Below the pieces are notes generated by a model. It was not told the DNA's origin. It was given only the letters and a program-made list of their open reading frames with translations, and did no database searches. A stretch of DNA of 64,000 bases, from contig OZ024792.1 of the NCBI GenBank assembly GCA_964017065.1, positions 5,699,754 through 5,763,753 on the forward strand. The letters run 5' to 3'. A program made the translations under genes and the position numbers. This document shows positions 24,927 to 35,497 of this stretch, in pieces. Positions within the stretch are counted from its first letter, which is position 1. Each line of letters opens with the position of its first letter. Source of the DNA: Haliclona indistincta. Taxonomy: Eukaryota > Porifera > Demospongiae > Haplosclerida > Chalinidae.

Positions 24927-26004
24927 TTACAATTGAAAAGTGAATGTACGTTTAAAATCAGGGGTTCTTGCAATGCATGTGCGAAAGTCTTCAATTGACA
25001 AGCACTGTTTTGCTGATGCTATCATGATACTTGGGTCTGTAGCTTTGCACAGCTCAGAAACCACATTGCTTCTGTTCTTTTTCGGTTTTCCTGACTTTGC
25101 GGGAGGGAGACGCACAGGAGATTTGTTAGCCTCATTGAATACACCATCTATAACCCACTTCTTGCAATCCTCCCAAGTTCTTGCTTGTCTATCATCCATT
25201 AAATCTTCATCTGTTGAAAGAAAAATTAACTGTAATTTATTTTGATCAGAAACTGACAAAAATTTCAGACCGTGCTCAGACTAAGGGTTTGATGTATACA
25301 TACAGGTTTTGCTCTTGGTATTAATATGCTAATTCAACTCCATTCAGTTACGCAGTCTAAATATTATCTATAGACAAACTTTACTAGAGATTTCACTATC
25401 TGTATCATCTGATTGTCTCAAAAGTTAACAGGTAGCCCTAGTTGGCAAAACTCTACTTGCATTGTTGTGAATTTCTACCTTTTGTTTAGAAAAGGCTAAA
25501 CATGTAAACAACAAGTCAGCATTCTTTCAATAGTCCATCGTACTAAAGCACCAATGATAACCAACCTGATGTTAAAATCATCATGTCCATGACATTGTAT
25601 AAGTCATTACGACTGATCACACCATCTCCATCAATATCAAAGATCTGAAAAGCGTGAAATATCTTCTTCTGTGGGTCTGCTTTAGGGCTCAAGGAAGACA
25701 ACATGTCCAGGAACTCTGTGAAACTCATATTACCGTCGTCACTGACTACAAAGGTGTTGCAGATCCGTTCATTGAAAGGATTGTACTTCAGCTGTGGAAG
25801 AGTAGCAATAATGTGTGAAATGGGCAGAAATGCGTCAGGATCAGCAAATCCATCTTCAGTTAGCATTCTTGGCTGGGGCGTGTACGAGTCTCCTAGCTCT
25901 CTGAACACGTCAAAGGCGTGTATGATCTCGGCTCGGTTGAGCGTTGTTGTCTCTTCGAATTCCTGGAGGTGCTCCTCAGCAAATTTGACCAGATTAGAGC
26001 CCAT
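24927..26004 (-). CDS. Calcium- and integrin-binding (CIB) family EF-hand protein
   Basis: Exons 26004-25566 and 25210-24927 join in phase to 240 residues, longer than the usual ~190. The order follows CIB1/CIB2: N-terminal helices, LPQLKYNPFNERIC, a degenerate EF region (SDDGNMSFTEFLDML), a canonical EF loop (DIDGDGVISRND), and the family C-terminus (DFRTCIARTPDFKRTF). The start gives MGSN, fitting N-myristoylation. Two things are odd. A Lys/Pro-rich insertion of about 30 residues (VRLPPAKSGKPKKNRS) sits before the last EF-hand. That last loop has lost its acidic calcium ligands, which human CIB1 keeps. I cannot tell which CIB paralogue this is. Confidence 0.85.
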
Positions 26005-27169
26005 AGTCACTTTAGCCGTTGAGTAGTACAGTCGAGCGACCTGATGAGTACTAAATTAGCGAAGCAGCTGTTGTCCTTGTGCTAACAAGGATGCTGTAAC
26101 ATTGGTACTACAGCGCTTCCTTGCTGGAATGCGAAGACTGTGTTACCCTAGTACCATAATTGGAGACATAACATAATTACGTTACTCACTATGCAAACCG
26201 GTACTACGATCTCTTAATCTGTCTCCACTGGCTGCACTTACAGATTGCAGACTCAGGAAGCTCACGTAGAAAAGCGAATACACACTGCTGTCTGTAACTG
26301 TACGAGCTCCACCCATAGTTGGAGCAGCGCGCGCGGTAAGAATAACACGGTAAAAAATTGACTAGAGCTCAAAAATTTTATACTGTTGCAGTGTCACAAC
26401 TACATGTATTGTAGTTAACGTATTTTCAGCTCTCTGAGAGTTAGCTAAAAACTGAATGATCCATGCCGTTCATTAGCTTTATTTTCTTTTTGCACCTTGC
26501 CCCAGCTTGGTAGCATATTCCGTCAATCAAGTTATAGTTACACAATTGGCTACCAGCGATGCACACTAGGTGGTGGATCGAAACAGATACTAGCTCTTCC
26601 ATTTGTTTGTAGTGGTTGTACAGTTTAATTCCCTCTCTCTGGCAGTACATGCAGAAGTTCAGTAGAGTGTTCACCTGATTGAACTGTCATGTGTATGTTG
26701 TGATAGCAATCAGTGACTGAGCTGCCTGACCACCTGTGTCTTATCTCTGCTCTCATGTGATACATGGACATTTACACATGTACAACAGCTTACATCAAGC
26801 AACACATGTGCACTCAAGTTTGTTATACCAAGAGTACAACAAATCCCAATGATTATTTGACTACCCGTTCCTTTCTTTTGTGTGCTCCTGCTTACACTCG
26901 ACTGGTCAAATTGAATTATAGTCCGTTTTTTTCCGAAAATGCTTCTGGTCCAAGCGCTAGCCCTCGTGCATTTACTAGAATAGTCTGTGAGGCTGTTTGC
27001 ATATTGGTCCTTCAAAATCATTGTAATTAAATCTATGCAGCTGCGGTGACAAAGATGAGAATTTTGCTGAGCTGCTAGGATCGAAACACAATTGTGATTG
27101 ATAGTGGCCAAGGACCCTAATAACTAAGCTAATAAAGTGTAGGCAAGCAAGTTATGATCAATACTTAGA
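26005..27169. other. Gene-poor stretch upstream of the CIB-like gene
   Basis: Holds the CIB-like promoter region. A 133-residue minus-strand ORF (26710-27111) has no domain, signal peptide or splice context that I recognise, so I leave it uncalled. Confidence 0.4.
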
Positions 27170-27650
27170 GAGACAGTTCCAAGTTGTGATATTATCAAGC
27201 AGAGTATGAGTTCATTAAGCTGTTAGAGAAAGACATAATTGAGCTGTGTTAGATTAACAATGATGCATCAATTTTTAGACAACTTCAGTGGCAAGAGCAT
27301 CAGATGACACCTTCACAGTTGAACCCAAAAACTCATCCCACAGACAGTGAGTTGGATCAGGAATCACTCCACTAGATTCAGATTATGAATGTGTTTAGAA
27401 TTTTACTGAACTAAGCTTAACAAGTAGTCCTGATTATAACATGAATGAACAAGCTGCAGATGTTGACAGTAAGGATATAGTTACTAGACCTCCTCCTCCT
27501 ATTCCTCTCCAAATTACATACTCTACTCCTGCTCTGCCTCCCAAACCTTTTCAACAAAATCTGACTCAGTCTTTTAAAATTTCTACTCTGCCTTTTGAGA
27601 CTCAAGATTTGTCGCTCCATGTTCTACAATGGTTTTTACCTGATATCTTT
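27170..27650 (+). pseudogene. Decayed duplicate of the SH2 adaptor gene
   Basis: The stretch CAGAGTATGAGTTCATTAAG at about 27200 parallels the exon at 28429-28548 of the intact gene. It continues through the Glu/Pro-rich region (TCACAGTTGAACCC versus TCTCAGTTGAGCCC) to a proline-rich stretch (RPPPPIPL, ALPPKPF). In-frame stops interrupt it and no SH2 exon follows. It is a truncated tandem copy of the downstream gene. Confidence 0.65.
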
Positions 27651-28079
27651 AATTTACAGCATTTAACTTTAGCATCACATGATACAAAGCTTAAATATTA
27701 CTCCCTGTCATCATTAGTCCCTCTCGAGTCCTATTCAATGAAACTGTTGTTGACACTTTATTGATTGAAAGGTGTAGTGATACAAGTAAGGGCAATTCCC
27801 TATTTTAGACTGCATCAATATAGTGTAGTGAGTGAGGCGTTCGGCTCATAATTTCAGAGCTCAGCTGTTGGTCACGGATACTATAGCCATGGCTATCATG
27901 TCTGGTAATCTCTTGCATGTGCTGATTTGGCTTGCTGTTGATTGTCACTTCTAGCGTATCTAGCACAAGCCCTTGCTCCAGTGGCTGGCTACACTGGTCT
28001 CTGCAAGCTTGTTGTTACCAACTTAATTGTTATCCATCACAGTCAAACTCGTCGCTAAGCTTGATACATTTCTTGGAGA

Positions 28080-29336
28080 ATGGCATCTTGGCTGCATCAG
28101 GAAATTCAAAACAAAGGTCAGAAGATAAATATTATTGCTAATGCAAGTATGGTTTGTTGTTAAAATGGGAACTGAATTTATTCAGGCATCTTTGCTTACC
28201 CCATACTTCATCAAATTTGAGTCTAAGAAGACCATTGAAAAATTGTCTTTAAAAATACAGTGAACCTCAATAATCTGAACCTCTGAAACCACATTATAGT
28301 AATGTGTAACGGCCAGACACTTATTCTGTCTTGGTTATATATTCAGATGAGTGAGGCTCCACTGCAATTCACAATAGAGACTGTAATGCTTTACCAAAAC
28401 CTTTATTTAAAAAATTATCTTTAGAAAGTTGGAATATTTGGTTTTACATCCGGTCAAAGAGGACCATATGGAGTCCAGGAATATGAGTTTAAGCTGTTGG
28501 AGAAAGATTTGAATGAGCTCAACAAGGTTATCTACAATATGATCAGTGGTGAGTGCAGATAAATTATTATGGTGCCTTTTCAATTTATAGTTTGCAATGC
28601 AGAAAAATCAGCTACAGAACAACTAGTGACACCATCTCAGTTGAGCCCAGTGACCGACAGTGAACCAGAACTCACTCCACCTGCAGCTGATTCAGATTAT
28701 GATTGCGCTTGGGACTTTACTCAGCTACTAAGAATATGTCCACCTGAATACAACCAACCTTCATTGACAAAGCAAGCTGAGAGCATGGAGACAGTTAAAC
28801 CACCTCCTCCCCGAATTGTTCTGCCTCGCAATACACCAGATCAGATACCTCCTCCATTGCCTCCTAGGAGTCACGCTCTGATTGCTCGCGCTGTCCCTCA
28901 TATTGATACTACGGTTCCATTACACAATCAAAGGTATGCATCTACAGAAAGTATTGTGTAACTGACATGTTCTTCTCATATAGATGGTATCATGGCTCGA
29001 TATCTAGATACACAGCTGAGATTATACTAAGAATACACACAGATGGTAGTTTTCTTGTTCGAGATAGTTCAACCCATGCTGGCTATACTCTTTCAGTAAG
29101 GTGAGCTGCAATATGTGGTGATAATAAAATGTTTCTTGTGGTTTTCTCTCTATAGGCATTACAATACCCCATTCTATCTACACAACATGATTGTTCGAGT
29201 GACAGAGGGATTTGTTTTTGGGAGAGAAAGTCAAGTGTTTAAATCAGTTCCGGAGTGTATTAAACACTATGCACGAAACACATTATTGCATAGCTTTGCA
29301 GGTCCTTATCGACTAAAATTTCCAATTTTTTGTTAG
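28080..29336 (+). CDS. SH2-domain adaptor protein with proline-rich motifs
   Basis: Exons 28080-28146, 28429-28548, 28591-28933, 28984-29100 and 29156-29336 sum to 828 bases, or 275 residues, in phase. The first exon and its acceptor are my best fit, and the start is less certain than the rest. The N-terminal part is charged (EYEFKLLEKDLNELNK), followed by an acidic segment with possible phosphotyrosines (DSDYDCAW). A proline-rich part has an SH3-type motif (PPPLPPR). The C-terminal SH2 domain starts WYHGSISR and has the phosphotyrosine-binding arginine in FLVRDSS. The layout resembles BLNK/SLP-76-type adaptors without showing orthology. It probably links tyrosine-phosphorylated receptors to SH3 proteins. 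Confidence 0.75.
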
Positions 29337-29927
29337 ACACTTGTAATTTGGCTATACTCTCATTATACATTGTAGTAGCCTTCAAATTCACCATTCATGA
29401 ATGTATTGTACCTATTGATGTGATTTTAGACAACTATAGCGCAATACACCATGTGACTGAGGTCACATGAATTAGATGTCTTTTAGTTATAGTTATAATT
29501 TGTTAACAAAAAATTGAGCACATTTAGTTTTAGTTATCGTGAATTATTGCTATTGTTAATAGTGTGTTAATAGTATTAGTGAGCCGTGTTGCTTTTTAAT
29601 AGAAATAACAGAATTGCCTTCCTAGCTGAGATAAGGTCTTGAAACATGTTGCATTACAGCAATCACATGAAAAAGAAGCTAACAATCGTGTCTCACCTTT
29701 TAACCGCTTTACAATAACTGTTTGTTGGTCTAATTTTAGTTTGATTTTTTGACCCTTACAAAAAATAGGTTTTGTTAACAATTACAACACTAATGACTAC
29801 CAGTGGAATGTTACATGTGACTGTGATCAAAGACTATTGGTTCTCTTGACTGGACCGAACTTTTGCATCATAAAACAGAAAATACACAACAACAAACAAA
29901 CGCTAAACAATAAAATAGACTATATCA
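29337..29927. other. Convergent spacer between SH2 and Ig genes
   Basis: AT-rich, with no supported gene. It contains the 3' flanks of the SH2 gene and of the minus-strand Ig gene. Confidence 0.5.
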
Positions 29928-30794
29928 TCACGTGGGAGTTCCTGTACAAGAGGCAAGATAAACACACACAGCACTAACTTATACACGTACCTGTTAGTGT
30001 GAACATCTTTGGGAATAAAGCCATTTCAGCCGTGTCTACCTTACAGCCGTATACACCTGCGGAATTCTCGTCTAGGGTAAAGGTATGTTGATACAAGCCA
30101 ATGTTCTTGGCAGTCCTAATTGTCTTCAACACATTTCCACCTTTGAAGAAACTCACAGCCAAGTTATTATAGCAGGTCCCCACGTCGCACTCAATGGTGA
30201 AATTATCTCCAATTTTGTGTGATGAGATGTCCTGGCTTGGTGTGACAGAAATGACTTCAAGAGGTTCTAAATCAGGTTTAAGCTAACACAAGCGGCAAGA
30301 CTAGTCTCAACCACTCACCTGCGTTGACACCAATGATGAAGTTGAAAAAATTAAGATCGGGAGTAGGCACGATGCAAGAGTATGTCTCACGATGAGATTC
30401 GCTGAAAGGGTTAAAGGTCATGTCCGCTGAATAGGCAGTTCCACCAGAAAACTGATATGCTCGTCGAGGCTATATACAACACATGAGTATAATAATACAC
30501 TTATTTTATACCTCAACGTACACTGATGATTCGGTCTGATGAGTTCTGTAATCTAATCAATGAAATAGCCCAGTATGCATCATCACCAACACCCGTGCAC
30601 GTGACAGTTTCTACACAGCCAACTCTAAAGGTGAGAGAAGTAGTTGGTTTCCCTTTCCGAAATAAAATTGAATCAACTGGGGAGGGAGAGAGGTAGTATC
30701 ACTAAGACAAGGTAACCACTATGATCATACGTTGTTGACAAACTCCGATTGTTACTAATGCTCCTATGACGAGAAACACAACTCCCTGTCTCAT
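29928..30794 (-). CDS. Secreted two-domain Ig-like protein
   Basis: Exons 30794-30731, 30676-30522, 30469-30319, 30266-29991 and 29941-29928 sum to 660 bases, or 219 residues, in phase. A signal peptide (MRQGVVFLVIGALVTIGVC) is followed by two Ig-like folds. The first runs from CVETVTCTG through AYWAIS to TYSCIV. The second runs from FTIECDVG through LAVSFFKGG to AGVYGCKV. The last exon adds only a few residues, so no membrane anchor is encoded. The neighbouring plus-strand gene has the same two-domain layout plus a hydrophobic tail, so the two look like divergent duplicates. The ligand is unknown. Confidence 0.75.
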
Positions 30795-31048
30795 GGCTGA
30801 CAGTCGACACAACTTATCTGCTGTGTTTAATAGCCTAGCGATGACACCAAGATATAGATGAGGCTCGAGATGAGGTCAAGTTAGAGACCACGCCTATAGA
30901 CACGCCCCTATAATAAGCTTACCGTAATTGTTCTATTATCGCGCTACTCATCTAGTGGGCGTTGGCCATCTCCTTTTTGCCAAGCTGCTGCATATTTCTG
31001 CTAACTAGCTGTTGTTCACGGCCGCCAGTTGGTCATTATCCAGTTATA
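30795..31048. promoter_or_regulatory. Shared promoter region of the divergent Ig genes
   Basis: 254 bp separates the two start codons, so both promoters must lie here or inside first exons. No TATA box is evident. Inferred from gene arrangement only. Confidence 0.5.
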
Positions 31049-32344
31049 ATGACTTTACAATGCAGAGGGTCCCGGCTGCTGTTGCTCCTGGCTATGTTGG
31101 CGGCCTGGATGCAAGCTTGCAGGGCACAAGACTGTGAGGAAGCACTACCGTAGTCTTACTACGAGTTACAATGCATTCTCCCCTTCACCTCAGCTGCTTT
31201 GTTGTTCATCTCCCACACTGGAACAATCTCCCATCGAGTGCACTGCTTAGAGAGACTGGTCTGTATCGGTAGAGGGAACAATGTGTTCTGGACGTTCCTG
31301 GGCGGCGGCATCAGCCCGATCATGGACTCCGAGTTTCGCATGCACATGTCACAGACCACGGCTGTCAATGACGGCTTGGTGCAGACTACAGCAACGCTTA
31401 CCTTCGACCCGGTCATCCCTAGATTCCCAGAATCCTACGTCTGTCAGATTCTGGGCGACAATCCAACAGCTGCGAACGTGCTAGTGAACATTGATGAAGG
31501 TAACGAGAATAATCTTTCATTGTTTACTATCACTCCTCTCTCCCATTAGCTCCGGCCGCAATAACGTCTACAGTACCCAGTACTGTTAATATTTCCACCA
31601 TGACGATAAATGACCCTGTTTTGTTTGCCTGTCAGGTCGATACCTGTCGAACTGACTACACAGTAACTTTCTTCGTGAACGGAACAAGCGAACAAACATT
31701 TCCACCAGCTATGGGAATGAATGGAACCTTTCTTTACGAGTTCAACCTTCAGGCGAACTCGGCCGGGACATACACCTGTGTGGTGAATATAGCAGCACTG
31801 AGCTTTATGTCTGAACCAGAAACCCTAATACTAACAGGTTAGTTGAGTTGTTGACAAAGTAGTGTATCTATGTCCACAGTTGACAATGTTAGCTTAGGTT
31901 AGGAGTGTGTGTGTATATGTACTAGACGTTGTAACTAAGCTGTGCATTATATGGTCAATGAAAGCATTAGTAGGTGTGTATAATGGTAAACATCAAAGGA
32001 CTGGTCTCCATGTCAGTCATGCCTCAATGGTTGCAGACAACACTCTAATACTTCCATGTACAATACTTAGAAGGATGTTGTGTGACTAAAATTAATCCAT
32101 TATTAAGCTTTGAATTCACACTTCCAAACTGACTTTTTTTCTAGGAGTCCCTAGGGATCCACCCACTACCCAACCCCCTGGTACCTCTCAGCCAGGGAAC
32201 TCTCAAGCCCCTGGTAGCCCTCAGCCGAGTGCTACCGTCCCCATGATGACCCCTTCTCCTACTGCAGCTGCTGCAGGACTACATCTACTCCTTCCTCTCT
32301 TCCTCATGACTCTCGTAATTTCACTGACAGTAAACACTATGTGA
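31049..32344 (+). CDS. GPI-anchored or membrane two-domain Ig-like protein
   Basis: Exons 31049-31133, 31194-31499, 31550-31837 and 32145-32344 sum to 879 bases, or 292 residues, in phase. A signal peptide (LLLLLAMLAAWMQACRA) leads two Ig-like folds: RLVCIGRGNNVFWTFLG to ESYVCQIL, and VLFACQVD through YTVTFFVNG to AGTYTCVV. A Pro/Ser/Thr-rich stalk (PPTTQPPGTSQPGNSQ) follows. The C-terminus is Ala-rich and hydrophobic (AAAAGLHLLLPLFLMTLVIS) with almost no cytoplasmic tail, which fits a GPI signal. Possible roles are adhesion or self-recognition, but this is inference. Confidence 0.75.
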
Positions 32345-32798
32345 TGTTAAAACATTGAAAGCTGTGTTTGTTATTTATTATTATAGAGTTATAACATTTA
32401 TAACAGCTAACCGCTCTATCCTAAAATTGATGTACAGGTCATATGTAGGTGTTAATTATTTAACAGCAAGTGGTGTTAATTTATCATTACTAGCTGCTTT
32501 ATACACAGTCACTTGTATCATACTTGGATGTCTTTCAAGAGTTCACCAGCTATCTTGTACTCTTCAGTGTCGGCCAGGTCTTCCTCTGTTTTCTGCACAG
32601 ATAAATGAGACAGAAGTGAATTGTGACCAAGAGAGGAGGTGTGGTATCGTTGCAATTATTGTATAGGGCAGTGTAGCATAAACAAATTTTAAGGTGTGGT
32701 CAAAAACTGTTTGTTATAAAGTAAAGCATAGAACGAACAATAATTCTCAATAATAATGTTACCACGTGCCCAGGTGAGTGATAGTTCCAGCTGCAAGT

Positions 32799-32918
32799 TA
32801 GTCTAACGCACTATGACCCTCTCTCGCAAAACGAAAAAAGGGGTGGGTCTGATGCACCCACATCAGACCCGCCCCCCTTTTTTCGTTTTGTGGGAGAGGG
32901 TCATAGTGCGCTAGACTA
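32799..32918. mobile_element. 120 bp hairpin MITE with 9 bp target duplication (Mutator-like)
   Basis: Arms of about 55 bp, TAGTCTAACGCACTATGACC on the left and the near-complement on the right, meet at a short loop around 32858. The element is flanked by a perfect GCTGCAAGT at 32790-32798 and 32919-32927. A 9 bp target duplication with very long inverted repeats is the hallmark of Mutator-like elements. There is no coding sequence. Confidence 0.85.
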
Positions 32919-32927
32919 GCTGCAAGT

Positions 32928-33818
32928 CATTTGAGTACAACCATACAGTACACAGTGGATATGAAACGGCGAGTACACAGTGGATATGAAACGGCGTGAT
33001 AAACGGAGGGATCCACGGAGATGTGCTGGGACACTCACTGTCTCAGGCGTGGGCGGGTTGCACGAAGTTGTAAAGCTTTTTCTACGGTTCCGAGAAGTGG
33101 GTTGAAGCTGAATCAAATAGCACACGTGTTCATTTGCTGTTGAAGAAGAGGCTGTTGTTGTAAAATAGATTGCCAGGCTGCAAATTTCCCCGTTTTTTCC
33201 TGAAATCCTGTGTTTCGGCTACTTGTGTTAGATTTGTACAGTCCTGGATTGTGTAGTTCTAGTTTGTTGTATGTGTTTTGGTAGCTTATTGTGTAGTGCA
33301 GTGCAACAAAATACTAATGGAGCACTATGCTTCGTAGAGAACAGCAGACACGCCGCCAAGTAGCAGGGAACAAGCTAGTTGTTATGGGTTTTTTGTGTTA
33401 GATTATTGGCAAGAATGATAATACCAGGACTTCATAAGCAATACCAACGAATACCAACATCCTTGCTCTACTGCATCAAAATACTTTATGTACGCACAAA
33501 AGCATCAAGGAGCTCAATATCTGCCTTGAGCACACACTACTACTGCTGCAGCCATTCATTTCTTATAAATGTTTGGAAACGTCCGTGTTACCCGAGACAG
33601 TGATTGTCCCACCCCGGATTGCAGTATACGGGCTCGTTGCATATCCACCGTGTACTGTATTATCTATGGTACAACTGTACAATGTTGGGGTTATAATAAT
33701 GAATGGGTGTGGTGCATGCATGATCATGAGCTGTGCTGCTGTCTACGTACAAAAACCAGTTCACTATACTAGCCGCAACATTGAGTAATTGGTGGTGGTG
33801 CTTGTTCTGTAGTGTGCA
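32928..33818. other. Gene-free spacer with a short tandem duplication
   Basis: GTACACAGTGGATATGAAAC is repeated in tandem at about 32946-32998. The rest holds the 3' flank of TBCA and no gene I can support. Confidence 0.5.
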
Positions 33819-34191
33819 TTAGTAGCTAACCAGTAGTTGTGTGAGCTCAGCATGAGCTGCAACAAGCTTTCTCTGGCAATCGGGAATCATGTTCCGAGAC
33901 TCTTGAGCTACTTCTCTCTACAATGAGGAGTGGATGGAAAATACATACACCTGCTTTTAATTCCACACCTGCTTCTTAATATCATACTCATCTCTCCCTT
34001 CTGCCTTCATCTTCTCCACCTTCTCTTCTTCTTGGACTGTTTCTTTCTCATACATGAGCTTCTCCTTGGCTAATCTATAGTAAGATTGACCATCTCCTGT
34101 GCAGTGGAACAATCATTGCTGACCTCTTCACGACACCTGTTTTGATTTTAATGGTTCTTATCCTCGGGTCGGGCTTGGGTTTGGACGCCAT
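33819..34191 (-). CDS. TBCA: Tubulin-specific chaperone A
   Basis: Three exons give about 90 residues: 34191 down to a donor after GVVKR, then LAKEKLMYEKETVQEEEKVE to IKKQ, then REVAQESRNMIPDCQRKL to a stop at 33819. The motifs RTIKIKTGVVKR, KLMYEKE, DEYDIKKQ and RNMIPDCQRKL match TBCA throughout. TBCA captures beta-tubulin during folding and is a three-helix bundle. The human protein has about 108 residues; here the third helix ends early (AELTQLLVSY). That could be genuine, or a fourth exon after the GTTAGC at about 33833 may be missed. Confidence 0.9.
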
Positions 34192-34324
34192 TGTTATCGC
34201 ACGCGGCCGTTTGCCCCTGATGTGATTAGCAATCAATATCTGAGTGCAGCAACCCGAACAAGCCCCTGAGCGCACGTACGCCTCCTTTGCTCTGCTTTGC
34301 TGTGCAACAGTGCTGTGCATCCCT
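34192..34324. promoter_or_regulatory. Bidirectional promoter between TBCA and the C2-thioredoxin-PH gene
   Basis: 133 bp separates two divergent start codons, so both 5' UTRs and the core promoters must share it. It is more GC-rich than its surroundings. Confidence 0.55.
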
Positions 34325-35411
34325 ATGGCGTCGCGTCTTGCTAGGAAGGTGAGACGAACTGGAAAGACAGCAGTCCAGTTTCGCTTCAGCACTAAATTCG
34401 AGTACATTGATCTCCAGCTGAACGGAACGTGGTGAGCTAGCCGTGTGCGTGTGTTAGCGATTGTGAGTGGTCAAGAGCTATATGTAATTCTTTTCTTTTG
34501 CATTCAGGCGCCCTGACAAGCTTCGTGTGATCTGGCTGCGCAGCCATAGACGGGCTCAAACTATTGAGGTGATCGAGTTGTGCAGCTATTCAACCATGTT
34601 CAACCATCTTCTATTCTCATTTTCTTGCAGGTGACCTGGGCCGCTAAGACAGACAGTGGACCCAATGGAGCTGTAGGTAGAGCAGTTTTCGATCCGCCCA
34701 TTACAGCAGCTCTATTGGTCACACTCTACAGAGTGAGCTAACTAGCTAGCTGCTGGTGAAAATGTATCAAACAGTCTAAGAATTCCCAAATTCTAAACAG
34801 CTCCTGTGCCCAGAGAGCTAGGGTTTATGGGTTGTATTGCCCTGGGAGATCAGCCAGTTTCTACTGGATCTTCAAACTATGCAAAACAATATTTTGACTT
34901 GAAATTTGCTTTGGTGCTGCAAAGCATGCATGCTAGGGTTGATGTAGATGCTCAGATAAGCAGTTCTACTCTAGTATGATAACATTGTTGTAGTAGTAGT
35001 CTATTACTAAGCATTTTCAGACCATTTACTGTTGCTATCCCAACACCATAGGATGGTAAGAAGGCTGCATTTGATTCCAAAGACTACAAGTATTTTGTTG
35101 AGAATGTAAGCTCCAAGTGTCTAACAGTCAGGTTCATGTCTGAATTACTTTTTTATAGGAAGGTCCTGGTGGAAAGAAGATTCTTGCCTCTATCACAGTC
35201 GACTTGGCTGAGTATGCAGGCATGCCTTCCTCACGGTTAGTCCGGTGGGATATATGGATATTACTTTTTCCTTGTAGACATCCTTTAGAGCTGACCTGTA
35301 AGTCAGTTTCAAAGAAAGTCAATGAAGCAATAATTGGTGCAACAATTGAATCTGAATTCATCAAACAAGGCGACTCAAAGTTTGTAAACAAACAACTTCA
35401 CAATAATCCCC

Positions 35412-35497
<86 letters not shown>

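Noticed and set aside
26710..27111. 133-codon minus-strand ORF
   Set aside because: No domain, signal peptide or splice support; its composition looks random.
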